Of a DNA stretch of 64,000 bases, positions 1 to 8,074 are shown in pieces. Position 1 is the stretch's first letter; each line of letters opens with the position of its first letter. The position numbers were made by a program, and so were the translations under genes. The stretch comes from JAADHX01 sp964569385 (GTDB lineage Bacteria > Actinomycetota > Acidimicrobiia > Acidimicrobiales > Poriferisodalaceae), in assembly GCA_964569385.1 (NCBI GenBank), contig CAZMUM010000018.1, positions 28,415 to 92,414 on the forward strand, given 5' to 3'. The notes beneath the pieces were generated by a model. It was not told where the DNA came from, did not search any database, and saw nothing but the letters and a program-made list of their open reading frames with translations.

Positions 1-1
1 A

Positions 2-199
2 ACTCACGCCAGGAGCCTGCTTGGGGGCGTCAACGAAGTTCGGGTCGACTTCGCGGGATCGACAGGGGACGCAGTCGTCGTAACCATTACGGCGTCACCC
101 CCAACGTTCGTCGGCACATCGTTCGGCATTCCGATGCTTGGCGACATCTCCCGATCGGCCACCCTTCGGGTCGAACAACCAGTGCCGTTCGCACCATGA
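2..199 (+). CDS. TadE/TadG-like pilus protein, C-terminal part (5' end outside window)
   Basis: This frame is open from the left edge to a TGA at 197-199 and gives about 65 residues ending VEQPVPFAP. The piece is the extracytoplasmic beta-rich tail expected of a TadE/TadG-like minor pseudopilin, and the ATG of the next TadE-like gene overlaps its stop (ATGA). The identity rests mainly on this coupling to two more TadE/TadG-like genes, because the prepilin-like N-terminal helix lies outside the window. The rest of the Tad machinery (CpaF, TadB, TadC) would be expected upstream. Confidence 0.6.
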   Translation, partial: THARSLLGGVNEVRVDFAGSTGDAVVVTITASPPTFVGTSFGIPMLGDISRSATLRVEQPVPFAP

Positions 200-672
200 G
201 CCGCTCTCGACCGCGCTCGCCCAGCATGGCCAGAACCCGAAACGAGCGCGGCCAACTCGCCAGCATCGAGTTGCTGCCTTTCGGCATATTGGTGTTCGTG
301 ATGGGCGTCTTGTTCTTCGGTCAGATCTGGGCTGTTCTCGATGCTAAGAGCGCAGTCGACGCGGCGTCTCGCGAAGCAACTCGCGCCTATGTTGAGTCAA
401 GCGACGAGGGCGCAGCAGCGGCCGCGGCAAACATTGCGGCTGACTCCGCAATCCAGACCAGCGGACGCAGCCCGGCTAGGGCAACAGTCACGCCGACGGG
501 GGCTCTGACTCTTGAGCGATGCGCCAGGGTGACGTACGAGGTCTCGTATCAGGTGCCGCTAGTGGTGGCACCGCTGTTGCCGTCGTGGGGCGACGGTTTT
601 CGGGTGACCGCTAGCCATACCGAAATTGTTGATCCGTATCGAGATGGCCTAGCAGGTGATGGTTGTGTCTAG
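196..672 (+). CDS. TadE-like pseudopilin (158 aa)
   Basis: A basic N-terminus is followed by an ERGQ motif (17-20), a Glu at 25 and one hydrophobic helix (about 25-47). Next comes the AxxAAxxATR-type amphipathic continuation typical of TadE/TadF minor pseudopilins, and then a short outside domain. Such proteins are processed like prepilins and help assemble or anchor Flp pili. The ATG overlaps the stop of the preceding gene and the 3' end overlaps the next start by 17 bases, so the three genes look translationally coupled. An alternative ATG lies at codon 11. The family call is good; the precise role in the pilus is inferred. Confidence 0.75.
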   Translation: MSRSRPRSPSMARTRNERGQLASIELLPFGILVFVMGVLFFGQIWAVLDAKSAVDAASREATRAYVESSDEGAAAAAANIAADSAIQTSGRSPARATVTPTGALTLERCARVTYEVSYQVPLVVAPLLPSWGDGFRVTASHTEIVDPYRDGLAGDGCV

Positions 673-1135
673 GCGCAGGCGGGGGCAGCCGAAGCAATCA
701 GAACAGCGCAGGCGGGGGCAGAGTGGCACCGTGCTGCTGCTCGTGCCCGCGGGGGTGCTAATTGTCATCGCCCTCGGTGCCATGGCGGTGAATGCGGCGT
801 TGCTGTTCCAGGGCGAACGCCGAGCCGCGAATGTGGCGAGTTCGGTGGCCAATGATGTTGCGACGTTGGCTCTAGATGTCGACTACTTCCGTGCCGAGGG
901 CGAGTATCGCCTACAAGGCGACGTTTCTTCGGCGTCAGAGGCCGCTGTCTCGGTTGCCATGGCGTCGTCTGACGGTTCGTTCGTGCCTGGCTCGTTGCAG
1001 GTCTCAGTCGTGCTGGTAACACCACAAGAGATCAGGGTCACGGTCACGGCCCAGGTTGAGGCCCTGTGGAACGCACCGGGTCTGCCTCGCGTGACGACAG
1101 TCGAAGCGAGCGCCACCGCGACAGCTGGCAATTGA
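656..1135 (+). CDS. TadG-like pilus assembly protein (159 aa)
   Basis: The protein has an Arg/Gln-rich N-terminus, a single transmembrane helix (about residues 26-50) and then an ERRAANVASSVANDVATLA segment, the hallmark of the TadE/TadG-like pilus-assembly family. The start is a GTG inside the previous gene. The N-terminus carries an in-frame 33-base-period duplication: a 16-base unit at 673-688 recurs at 706-721, encoding two RRRGQ motifs. The gene ends the pilus part of the locus; a 69-base AT-richer gap with its own promoter follows. Confidence 0.7.
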   Translation: MMVVSRRRRGQPKQSEQRRRGQSGTVLLLVPAGVLIVIALGAMAVNAALLFQGERRAANVASSVANDVATLALDVDYFRAEGEYRLQGDVSSASEAAVSVAMASSDGSFVPGSLQVSVVLVTPQEIRVTVTAQVEALWNAPGLPRVTTVEASATATAGN

Positions 1136-1169
1136 GGCAACATGTGAACGTGGTGATGTTTCAGTATAT

Positions 1170-1198
1170 TTGACTATTTTTAACAGTCGTTCTAGGGT
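1170..1198 (+). promoter_or_regulatory. Promoter of the pseudokinase operon, predicted leaderless
   Basis: The -35 TTGACT (1170-1175), a 17-base spacer and the -10 TAGGGT (1193-1198, fitting the actinobacterial TANNNT) lie immediately upstream of the GTG at 1205. Only six bases separate the -10 box from the start codon, so transcription should begin at or next to the GTG. This is the best two-box promoter in the window. Confidence 0.6.
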
Positions 1199-1204
1199 TC
1201 TTGC

Positions 1205-2497
1205 GTGTTCAACAGCCACAACCGTGCTCCCGATCCGGAGACTGATCCGAGCCGGCAGGCCGCGGGTGTTGTAATCAAACCCCCGCTTGGCGATGAGTCT
1301 GACATCCGAGGCCGAGAAGCAAGGTGTCTCGAGCGGCTTCGCCATCCTGGCATCGTCGAACTGATAGACGCGGTCGCTGGCCCCGATGGCACCACCCTTC
1401 ATCTGGCTCAGGTTCCTAGCGCGGTCACGCTCGATGATGCCGGGTCTCTGTCCCTCAGCGAACTCTTGGATGTCGCGAAACAGCTGGCCGAAGCCATCGC
1501 CTACCTTCAATCGACCGGCACGGTCCACAACGCGGTGACGACCGATCACGTGCTGCTCGGCGATCACAACCGGCTGGTGTTGTGCGGGTTCGGCGACTGG
1601 GCCGAGCTCAGCGACACAAACACATGTACTGACGTCGTCGCCTTCGGCGACCTCGTGCTCGGCCAACTCGAACTGTCGATCGCTAGCGGAGCAGTCGACA
1701 GCGATAACTCCGTCGCCATCAGCCTTAGGCATCTGGGTCAGCTAGCAGCCAACTGCCCACTAACCGAAACGTCGGCTCAGTCCCTAGCCGACCGGCTCGA
1801 ACTACTTCAGGCCGAGACGACGGAGAGTGACGCAGCTCGATCTGCTCTGTCCGACACAGTGCAAGCCGTCGGTCGCATCGCAGGGGGCGTTCTCATTGGT
1901 GTCTTGGTCGTCGGCTTTGCCTGGTTAATTCTGCGGCCTGGACCCAACACCTCTACGCGCCAAGCTACCGAAATCGTCGCACCGACTGCGCCCGAAACAA
2001 CACCAACCAGACCGATCACCGACCCGCAGCCAACCCCAATCCAGGGCGCCATGCCTCCCGCTGGCGAACTCGTTGCGGCCACCGCACCACAATGCACAGC
2101 AGGCTCATCGGCGTGGGAAGAGTTACCCGATGTTCGCTGGATCGATCTCGACGGCGATATGTGCCTCGATCCATGGCGATACGAGAACGGAGTGCTTCAT
2201 ACGTCAGAGGGCCGATTCGCGGTCGGTGGGCCTGGCGACAGCTTCACCCTTGGCGACTGGAACTGTGATGGCGTCGCAACCCCCGCAGTCGCGAGCGGTG
2301 GTCTGCTGTACCGGTTCGACACAGCACCGTATTCGATCGAGCTCGGATCACAAGCGGTAGGTGAGGTGATCGCTGGCACGCCCGCCATCGTTTCGGTCGA
2401 GACCCGGACCAACGCGGAGTGCGACGAACTGGTTGTCACCGACTTTCGGGGCGAGACGTCTGTCATTGCCGGGCCGCAACTGGAGGTTTCCCAATGA
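1205..2497 (+). CDS. Membrane pseudokinase with extracytoplasmic C-terminal domain (430 aa)
   Basis: Residues 20-220 resemble a Ser/Thr kinase fold that has lost catalysis. A possible beta3 Lys is K25 (VVIK) and a possible helix-C Glu is E38, followed by LRHPGIVEL. The catalytic loop is H108-N-A-V-T-T-D-H where HRDLKPxN is expected, so the Asp is Ala110, the Lys is Thr112 and the metal-binding Asn is His115. The DFG motif reads G128-F-G. The glycine loop is absent. One transmembrane helix (about 225-243) leads to a Thr/Pro-rich linker and an Asp-rich C-terminal region (WIDLDGDMCLDPW) like FG-GAP/VCBS domains. The gene follows the Tad pilus genes and overlaps the LysM gene start (ATGA). A scaffolding or signal-relay role is inferred. 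Confidence 0.65.
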   Translation: MFNSHNRAPDPETDPSRQAAGVVIKPPLGDESDIRGREARCLERLRHPGIVELIDAVAGPDGTTLHLAQVPSAVTLDDAGSLSLSELLDVAKQLAEAIAYLQSTGTVHNAVTTDHVLLGDHNRLVLCGFGDWAELSDTNTCTDVVAFGDLVLGQLELSIASGAVDSDNSVAISLRHLGQLAANCPLTETSAQSLADRLELLQAETTESDAARSALSDTVQAVGRIAGGVLIGVLVVGFAWLILRPGPNTSTRQATEIVAPTAPETTPTRPITDPQPTPIQGAMPPAGELVAATAPQCTAGSSAWEELPDVRWIDLDGDMCLDPWRYENGVLHTSEGRFAVGGPGDSFTLGDWNCDGVATPAVASGGLLYRFDTAPYSIELGSQAVGEVIAGTPAIVSVETRTNAECDELVVTDFRGETSVIAGPQLEVSQ

Positions 2498-3228
2498 GGC
2501 GCACTCTCGGCTGGGTGGCCCTACTGACTACAGCCGGCATTGGCCTGTGGTTCGCTCCTACGCCCGTTTCGAACGTTTCGTCAGAAGGGATCGGTTTGTG
2601 GTTCGCTTCGGCGCGTCCGGACCAGGTCGCCGTGGTTCTGGTCAGGTTCGTAGCGGCGCTTTGGTGGCTTCGTGCCGTCACTAGCACCGCATACCTACTG
2701 ATCGCAACGCTGGCCGATGCTCCCGGTCACATCGACAACGCCGTCGCCAAACTCCCCTCGATCGGACGTCGGCTGGTCCGTCCCATCGCCGTAACCGTTG
2801 TGGCTACCACCTTGGCTACCACCGCTCCCGCTATCGCCCAAGTTGCCCCCGATACGACCGAACCCGCGACATCAATCCCGTTCGAACCCGAACCCACCCC
2901 GACTAGCTCGGCCGTTCCAGGGTTGGTTATGACCCGGTTGCCCGACACTGGCTGGCCCGACTACTCCTACCCCACCACTGCCAGCGACCTAGACCCGGGT
3001 GTGGCCACCACCGAGACAGCGAGTAGCAGCACCGCTGTTGGCGAGACTTGGATCGTGGAGCGCGGCGACCACTTGTGGTCAATAGCCCAACGAACCGCGC
3101 CAGAAGGCGCCACCGACGGAGAAGTCAGTCGACATTGGTTAGCCATGATCGAGTTGAACCGGGCCAACCTGGCAGACCCAAACAATCCAGACCTCATCTA
3201 CCCAGGTGATGTGATCGATATCCCATAA
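2494..3228 (+). CDS. LysM-domain membrane protein (244 aa)
   Basis: The N-terminal half holds two or three hydrophobic helices, with a duplicated GIGLWFA motif about 15 residues apart, then a Pro/Thr-rich linker and a C-terminal LysM domain (about residues 184-244, WIVERGDHLWSIAQ to YPGDVIDIP). LysM domains bind peptidoglycan or chitin-like glycans. The start chosen is the ATG that overlaps the pseudokinase stop and follows a good ribosome-binding site (GGAGG at 2483-2487). A frame extending upstream to 2419 is open but lies inside the pseudokinase gene. The protein probably ties the pilus or pseudokinase locus to the cell wall; that link is inferred from position. Confidence 0.8.
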   Translation: MRRTLGWVALLTTAGIGLWFAPTPVSNVSSEGIGLWFASARPDQVAVVLVRFVAALWWLRAVTSTAYLLIATLADAPGHIDNAVAKLPSIGRRLVRPIAVTVVATTLATTAPAIAQVAPDTTEPATSIPFEPEPTPTSSAVPGLVMTRLPDTGWPDYSYPTTASDLDPGVATTETASSSTAVGETWIVERGDHLWSIAQRTAPEGATDGEVSRHWLAMIELNRANLADPNNPDLIYPGDVIDIP

Positions 3229-3256
3229 CCAGAGCAATAGCCGTTGGTCGCTCAAC

Positions 3257-3262
3257 TAGAAT
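3257..3262 (+). promoter_or_regulatory. -10 box, predicted leaderless start at 3270
   Basis: TAGAAT lies seven bases before the GTG at 3270. No convincing -35 box was found at 16-18 bases upstream. Confidence 0.4.
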
Positions 3263-3269
3263 CCAACTC

Positions 3270-3542
3270 GTGCAAGGGCCCAACCCGTCTCCGATTCCCG
3301 CTGACACCGACCCTGAAGTCTGGCGTTTGCAGATGACAGCCATCGGTCGGCGCAGTGTCGCGAGTCGCCTCGACGAGATGGCAGAACTGCTGGCCCACGG
3401 CGCTCGGATGGAAGCAGATGCAGTTCGTCGCCGCCATCCAGACTATTGCGACGAACAGGTCTTCCTTGCTCTGGTCAGACGCCGTTACGGCGATGCGCTG
3501 GCCTTCGAGGTGTGGCCCGATGCGACCGAGGTTGAGCCCTGA
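3270..3542 (+). CDS. Hypothetical small protein paired with a nucleotidyltransferase (90 aa)
   Basis: This is a soluble, Arg/Glu/Ala-rich, mostly helical protein with no membrane segment or recognised domain; it contains VWRLQMTAIGRRSVASRLDEM. The GTG start lies seven bases after a TAGAAT box. The next gene, a nucleotidyltransferase, begins 11 bases after its stop. Small helical proteins encoded just before MNT-type nucleotidyltransferases are often their partner or antitoxin, so a two-gene module is plausible but unproven. Confidence 0.55.
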   Translation: MQGPNPSPIPADTDPEVWRLQMTAIGRRSVASRLDEMAELLAHGARMEADAVRRRHPDYCDEQVFLALVRRRYGDALAFEVWPDATEVEP

Positions 3543-3553
3543 TCGACCTCGCA

Positions 3554-4093
3554 GTGGCACTACGCGAGACGGTCTCTGTGTTGGAACAGGCGCGGGTCAG
3601 ATACGTCGTCGTCGGTTCGGTGGCCGCGTCGGCATGGGGAGTCGTGCGGATGACCCGCGATGTCGACGTCGTCGTAGTTGTCAACTCTACAAGTGGCCAG
3701 ACGATGCTCGAGAAGCTCGCTAACACAGGTCTGTACGTGCCCATCGAGTCTGCTCGCCGGGCCATAGCTACCGGAGGGTCATTCAACATTCTGCACCCAC
3801 CATCGGGAGGTAAAGTCGATGTCTTCGTAATGCCGGCGAGCGACAGGTTCACAACCCAGCGACTTAACGACAGGGTCAGCGCAGTTGTGTTTGACGTCTC
3901 GACTTGGATAGATCGTGCTGAAAATGTCGTTCTGGCCAAACTGCGATGGCGCCTGAAAACGCGATCCGAGACCCAGTGGCGCGATTGCGTCGAAATCGCA
4001 GCGATCAACAAACTCGATGCTCACTACCTCAAGGCCTGGGCAGTCGAGTTGGGAGTCGAGGACGACCTGTTGGAGTTGTTAGCGATCGACTAG
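3554..4093 (+). CDS. MNT-like nucleotidyltransferase (179 aa, DUF6036-like)
   Basis: The N-terminal half carries the nucleotidyltransferase signature GS-x(n)-DxD: VVVGSVAASAWG followed by RDVDVVV, with a third carboxylate likely in GKVDVFV. The protein resembles the AbiEii/DUF6036 group found in toxin-antitoxin or nucleotide-transfer modules. The GTG start is the first good start after the upstream stop. It follows the 90-residue gene by 11 bases and is probably co-transcribed. Toxin, tRNA-modifying enzyme or protein adenylyltransferase are all possible; the substrate cannot be read from sequence. Confidence 0.7.
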   Translation: MALRETVSVLEQARVRYVVVGSVAASAWGVVRMTRDVDVVVVVNSTSGQTMLEKLANTGLYVPIESARRAIATGGSFNILHPPSGGKVDVFVMPASDRFTTQRLNDRVSAVVFDVSTWIDRAENVVLAKLRWRLKTRSETQWRDCVEIAAINKLDAHYLKAWAVELGVEDDLLELLAID

Positions 4094-4152
4094 AGGTCCG
4101 ATGGGCCACAGGCGCGGTGAAGTACCGAGTCGCCTGATTTGTCCTCGAGTGC

Positions 4153-6144
4153 ATGTCAGACTTGTCATTGATGATAAAGGGCACACGCATTCGGGGCCTT
4201 GACGGGCTTCGCGGCCTGGCCGTGGCCGCGGTGGTGCTGTTTCATGCTTGGCCAGACACGGTTCGTGGAGGCTGGATTGGTGTCTCGGTCTTCTTCACGC
4301 TGTCTGGGTATCTCATCACCGGCATCGTGGTTCGTGAACATGAGTTGTCGCGAGCTTCGCTGGCATCGTTCTGGCGCCGGCGCGTTCGGCGGTTGTTGCC
4401 TCCTGCGTTGGTCACGATCGGCGTCGTTGTGGCCATCACCGCGGTCACTGAGCTCGACTCGCTGGCCGATGTTGGGCGTGATGGCATCGCGGCCCTGTTT
4501 TACGTTGCCAACTGGCGCCAGGCAGCAGCGCCTGGCGGTTACGGGGCGATCTTCGAAACTGCCATCAGGCCCTTTGCCCACCTCTGGAGCCTCTCGATCG
4601 AAGAACAGGTCTACATCTTCTGGCCAGTCACGCTCCTAGTGCTCGGAGTCCGCCGGGCCCTCGCCTTGGGAGTTCTGATTGTCGCCGCCGGGACAGTCAT
4701 CTGGTGGGGTTCGCCCGATGCCTACTTCGCGACGCCCCTTCGGTTTGGCGAGGTTCTCACTGGCGCGGCCCTCGCCATAGTCCCTGTGTCGAAGCTCGAC
4801 CGCCCCACGGTTCGAATAGCGGGCGTTGTCGCTGGCGGCGTGCTCCTCGTTCTCATCGTAACCATGGAAGAGACAGCCACAGCGATTGGCCATGGGGCCA
4901 TGCCCGCCATCGGCCTGCTTTCGATGGCGGTCGTGGCCGCGGTTATCGTCACACCCAACGAACGACTCTCGAATCGGCCGCTCGAATGGTTGGGGCACCG
5001 CAGCTATGCCATCTATCTGTTTCACTGGCCGCTGCTGGTTCTGACCGAGCTGAATGGCGTGTTCGTCATAGTGTTCAGCCTTGCCCTGGCGGAGGTGTCT
5101 CACCGATTCGTCGAGTGGCCCATTCGCACTGGCGCCAGGGTGAAGCATCCGTTTGTAGCCATCGGTGGCGCCAGCATCGGCCTTGCCGGCCTTGTCTTCA
5201 TTGCAACTCTCGCAGCCCCGACCCAGCCATCGGATGCTGAGATAACAGCCAACGCGGTCGCAGCTTTCGACGCCTCCGCACCAACCGACGAAGCCGCACT
5301 CGCGCTAGACGGCGAACCCCGCAATTCGCCAACCGAACAGCAGCCACCTCCGACCGCTTCAGTCGAGGACCCTGGCGAAACAGGTGGTGTCGAAGAGTCC
5401 TCAGCAGCCGCCGAATCCGATTCGGCAAATGACTCAGGAGTGTCCGCCCGCGAAGCCTCTCGAAAATCACTCGAACCAACGGTCATCGAACTAGTCGAGA
5501 TTGTGCTGCCAGACGACCCTACAATCTTGGTTGTTGGTGACTCTGCCGGCGAAGCGCTTCACCCCGCGCTGCTTGGTTGGGCCGAAGCGCTCGGCTTCGA
5601 ACTTCAAGCTAGGGCGTGGATCCAATGTTCACCGATGTTCAACGAACGAGATCATGAGGCGTGGACCACGTTGAATTTCGGACCGCTCGAAGTTGCCTGC
5701 CGACCCGAAATCGAGGACGGCATCGATGCTGTCCTCGTTTTCGACCATGGTGTCGTGCTGGTCGATCACTACAGCATCGTCGACGATCTTTGGGTCTCGA
5801 TTACCGACGATCTTCTATTCGACGCAATACGGGCCGAGTACGAGTTTCAGATCACCGTCGCGGCCGAGAAGGGCGCCGAGTACATCTTTACCACTCCACC
5901 CAAGCCATTCTCGACCAGGTTCAACATCAGCAACATGACCGAGCCACTAAGGCTGGATCGCTACCTCCGCCTCATTCGTGAACTCGCCGATACGTACGAC
6001 CACGTGAGTGTGATCGAGTTCGGTCGCATAGTTGACGCGGACGCTGCCACCTACGTGCGCACAGACGGCCTTCACCTCGACCGCGACACTTCGGCCATCA
6101 CGGCCATCGCCGACCTAATCGCGCCGGTGTTTGTGATTCCGTAG
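4153..6144 (+). CDS. OafA/YrhL-type acyltransferase fused to an SGNH domain (663 aa)
   Basis: The N-terminal 360 residues form an acyltransferase-3 membrane domain of about ten helices, starting RGLDGLRGLAVAAVVLFHA with the conserved His at 31, followed by the RRxRRLLPP motif. A Glu/Ser/Pro-rich linker (about 370-450) joins it to a C-terminal SGNH hydrolase domain with the GDS block (G462-D-S464) and the DxxH pair (D638, H641). Such fusions O-acetylate cell-surface glycans: the membrane part supplies the acyl group and the SGNH part transfers it. The two-component genes follow by 68 bases on the same strand. Confidence 0.9.
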   Translation: MSDLSLMIKGTRIRGLDGLRGLAVAAVVLFHAWPDTVRGGWIGVSVFFTLSGYLITGIVVREHELSRASLASFWRRRVRRLLPPALVTIGVVVAITAVTELDSLADVGRDGIAALFYVANWRQAAAPGGYGAIFETAIRPFAHLWSLSIEEQVYIFWPVTLLVLGVRRALALGVLIVAAGTVIWWGSPDAYFATPLRFGEVLTGAALAIVPVSKLDRPTVRIAGVVAGGVLLVLIVTMEETATAIGHGAMPAIGLLSMAVVAAVIVTPNERLSNRPLEWLGHRSYAIYLFHWPLLVLTELNGVFVIVFSLALAEVSHRFVEWPIRTGARVKHPFVAIGGASIGLAGLVFIATLAAPTQPSDAEITANAVAAFDASAPTDEAALALDGEPRNSPTEQQPPPTASVEDPGETGGVEESSAAAESDSANDSGVSAREASRKSLEPTVIELVEIVLPDDPTILVVGDSAGEALHPALLGWAEALGFELQARAWIQCSPMFNERDHEAWTTLNFGPLEVACRPEIEDGIDAVLVFDHGVVLVDHYSIVDDLWVSITDDLLFDAIRAEYEFQITVAAEKGAEYIFTTPPKPFSTRFNISNMTEPLRLDRYLRLIRELADTYDHVSVIEFGRIVDADAATYVRTDGLHLDRDTSAITAIADLIAPVFVIP

Positions 6145-6212
6145 CTGCTAGTCGAAGAATCGGCCATCTGCACGAAATCTCCACATATTCAGCGGGACAT
6201 CGGCACGCGAAA

Positions 6213-6917
6213 ATGCGTAACGTCGTTGGTGTGGCAAAACGAATCATTGTTGTTGACGACGACCGAGCTATCGCCAAGGCGGTAAAAGCTCGCCTAGATG
6301 CCGACGGCTTCGAAGTCGAAGTCGCCTACACCGGCGAGGAAGCGCTGGCGGCCGCGGCGCGACAAGCACCAGAGCTGGTTGTGCTCGACCTCGGCCTACC
6401 TGGGATAGACGGCATCGAAGTGTGCACCCAACTGCGTCGCACTCACGACGTTCCGGTTGTCATGCTGACCGCACGCGACGCCGAAACCGACGTTCTGGTT
6501 GGTCTTGGCCTGGGCGCCGACGACTACGTCGTGAAACCGTTCAGCCCGCGCGAGCTCTCAGCTCGAGTGTCGGCCGTATTGCGACGTACTCGTCCGGGAC
6601 CAGACGAGACCCGCATCGAGTTCGCAGGCCTCACCATCGACGTCGCTCGGAGGCTTGTCGACCTGGACGGCCAACTTGTCAACCTCACGGTCACCGAGTT
6701 TGATCTGTTGGTCGATCTTGGCCGAGCCAATGGCGCCGTTCGCACCAGAGATCAGTTGCTGTCGAGTGTTTGGGGCTATCGAGACGCCGGAGTTGTTCGC
6801 ACTGTCGACTCCCACATTCGGTCGCTTCGACGCAAGATTGGCGACGAGCGGATTCGCACCGTTCATGGCGTCGGATACGCCGCCACCCAAGAAGTGGGCG
6901 CGCCCAGTACCCCATGA
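6213..6917 (+). CDS. OmpR/PhoB-family response regulator (234 aa)
   Basis: The receiver domain has acidic residues D15-D17, phosphoacceptor D59 (VVLDLGLPG), T86 and K108 (VKPF). The C-terminal winged helix (about 138-230) includes LTVTEFDLL, a VWGY motif and a RSLRRKIG recognition helix. The ATG at 6213 is used; a GTG six codons later (6231) would also leave a full receiver. The stop overlaps the kinase start (ATGA), so the two are a coupled pair. Target genes are unknown; the acyltransferase gene upstream is a candidate by position only. Confidence 0.93.
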   Translation: MRNVVGVAKRIIVVDDDRAIAKAVKARLDADGFEVEVAYTGEEALAAAARQAPELVVLDLGLPGIDGIEVCTQLRRTHDVPVVMLTARDAETDVLVGLGLGADDYVVKPFSPRELSARVSAVLRRTRPGPDETRIEFAGLTIDVARRLVDLDGQLVNLTVTEFDLLVDLGRANGAVRTRDQLLSSVWGYRDAGVVRTVDSHIRSLRRKIGDERIRTVHGVGYAATQEVGAPSTP

Positions 6918-7906
6918 CTCCGCCTCTTAGACGGTTCAAAAGCCTTAAGACGAAACTGTCGATTGTCATCGTCGCGGCCGTTGGTGTGGCTGCCCTCAGC
7001 TCCACGATCGGGTTGCGCCTGGGCTGGCCCATTTGGGTGCGCCCGATTGTGGCATCGCTTCTTGCCCTTGTCATGGTTCAGTTCTTGGCCAGAGGCATGA
7101 CCAGACCGCTGCGCGTGATCGATGGAGCGGCCAGGCAGCTCAGCGGTGGAGACTACGCCGTGCGGGTCGAACCCTCGACCTCCGACGAGATCGGGCGCCT
7201 CGCCAAAACGTTCAACGAGATGGCCACCGAACTCGAGGCGGCCAGAGCCCAGCGCCGTCGGTTCATCGCCGACGCGGCCCACGAACTTCGCACACCCGTC
7301 GCGGGCTTGCTGGCCTCGACGGAGAATCTGCTCGACGGAGTCTCCGAAGTGACCCACGACGAACTAAGCGCGCTGCACGCGCAGTGCCAGCGGCTGTCGA
7401 CGATTACGAAGGACCTTCTCGACCTCTCTCGCTTGGAAGCCGAAGACGAACCTCTCACCAAGTCCAACACCGATGTAGGAAACCTGGTCAGACGAGCTGT
7501 CGACGACCTACGACGGCGACACGTTGCAGTTCAGGTCGATGTGCAGGTCGCCGACGATCCGATCCTCGCGCTGGTGAACCCCGATCACTTGCATCGGGCA
7601 ACCTCGAATCTGCTCGAGAATGCAGCCGTGCACGGTCGAGTCGGAGACGAAGCGGCGGTGATCGCTGTAAAAGTCAGCAAGTCGGATCACTCGATCAAGA
7701 TCGAAGTGCTCGACGAGGGACCAGGCCTTGGCGACGACCCGCACCAGGCCTTCGAGCGATTCCATCGGCGAGCCGCGCCCGATCAACCTGGCACTGGGCT
7801 CGGACTCGCCATTACCCGCGAAGTTGTACATCGACATCGCGGAACCATCGAAGTCAGGCCAAGTTCGGTCGGCGCTCACATCGCGTTAACCCTGCCCACG
7901 AACTAG
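6914..7906 (+). CDS. Sensor histidine kinase without a large sensor domain (330 aa)
   Basis: There are two transmembrane helices (about 16-33 and 42-59) separated by only about eight residues, a HAMP domain (60-113), a HisKA domain with phosphorylated H123 in the HELRTP motif, and a HATPase domain with N-box NLLENA, DEGPG and GTGLGLAI. The short loop means no extracellular sensor domain, as in intramembrane-sensing kinases. The ATG at 6914 overlaps the regulator stop; an upstream in-frame extension lies within the regulator gene and is not used. The 168 bases to the next, convergent gene hold nothing I recognise. Confidence 0.93.
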   Translation: MTPPLRRFKSLKTKLSIVIVAAVGVAALSSTIGLRLGWPIWVRPIVASLLALVMVQFLARGMTRPLRVIDGAARQLSGGDYAVRVEPSTSDEIGRLAKTFNEMATELEAARAQRRRFIADAAHELRTPVAGLLASTENLLDGVSEVTHDELSALHAQCQRLSTITKDLLDLSRLEAEDEPLTKSNTDVGNLVRRAVDDLRRRHVAVQVDVQVADDPILALVNPDHLHRATSNLLENAAVHGRVGDEAAVIAVKVSKSDHSIKIEVLDEGPGLGDDPHQAFERFHRRAAPDQPGTGLGLAITREVVHRHRGTIEVRPSSVGAHIALTLPTN

Positions 7907-8074
7907 TCACGACCAAACCTCCCTCCAACGACCTAGACGCTTGAGGACCTAACTCCCGAAGACGCAGCCCGTCTGCCATCCGACGATCCAGCTGATCTGA
8001 AGGTGCTCCTACGGACAGGAAAACTTGCGCTGAAGAGGGCCAGACCAAGTACCCCTTTCGTCGGGTGCCGTTCG

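Noticed and set aside
1004..1732. 242-codon minus-strand frame opposite the pseudokinase
   Set aside because: It covers the AT-rich promoter gap and the pseudokinase N-terminus; no domain, and the plus-strand frame has promoter, kinase-like motifs and operon context.
7033..7944. 303-codon plus-strand frame overlapping the histidine kinase
   Set aside because: Same strand, shifted frame, Arg/Ser/Pro-rich translation with no domain; the kinase frame is certain.
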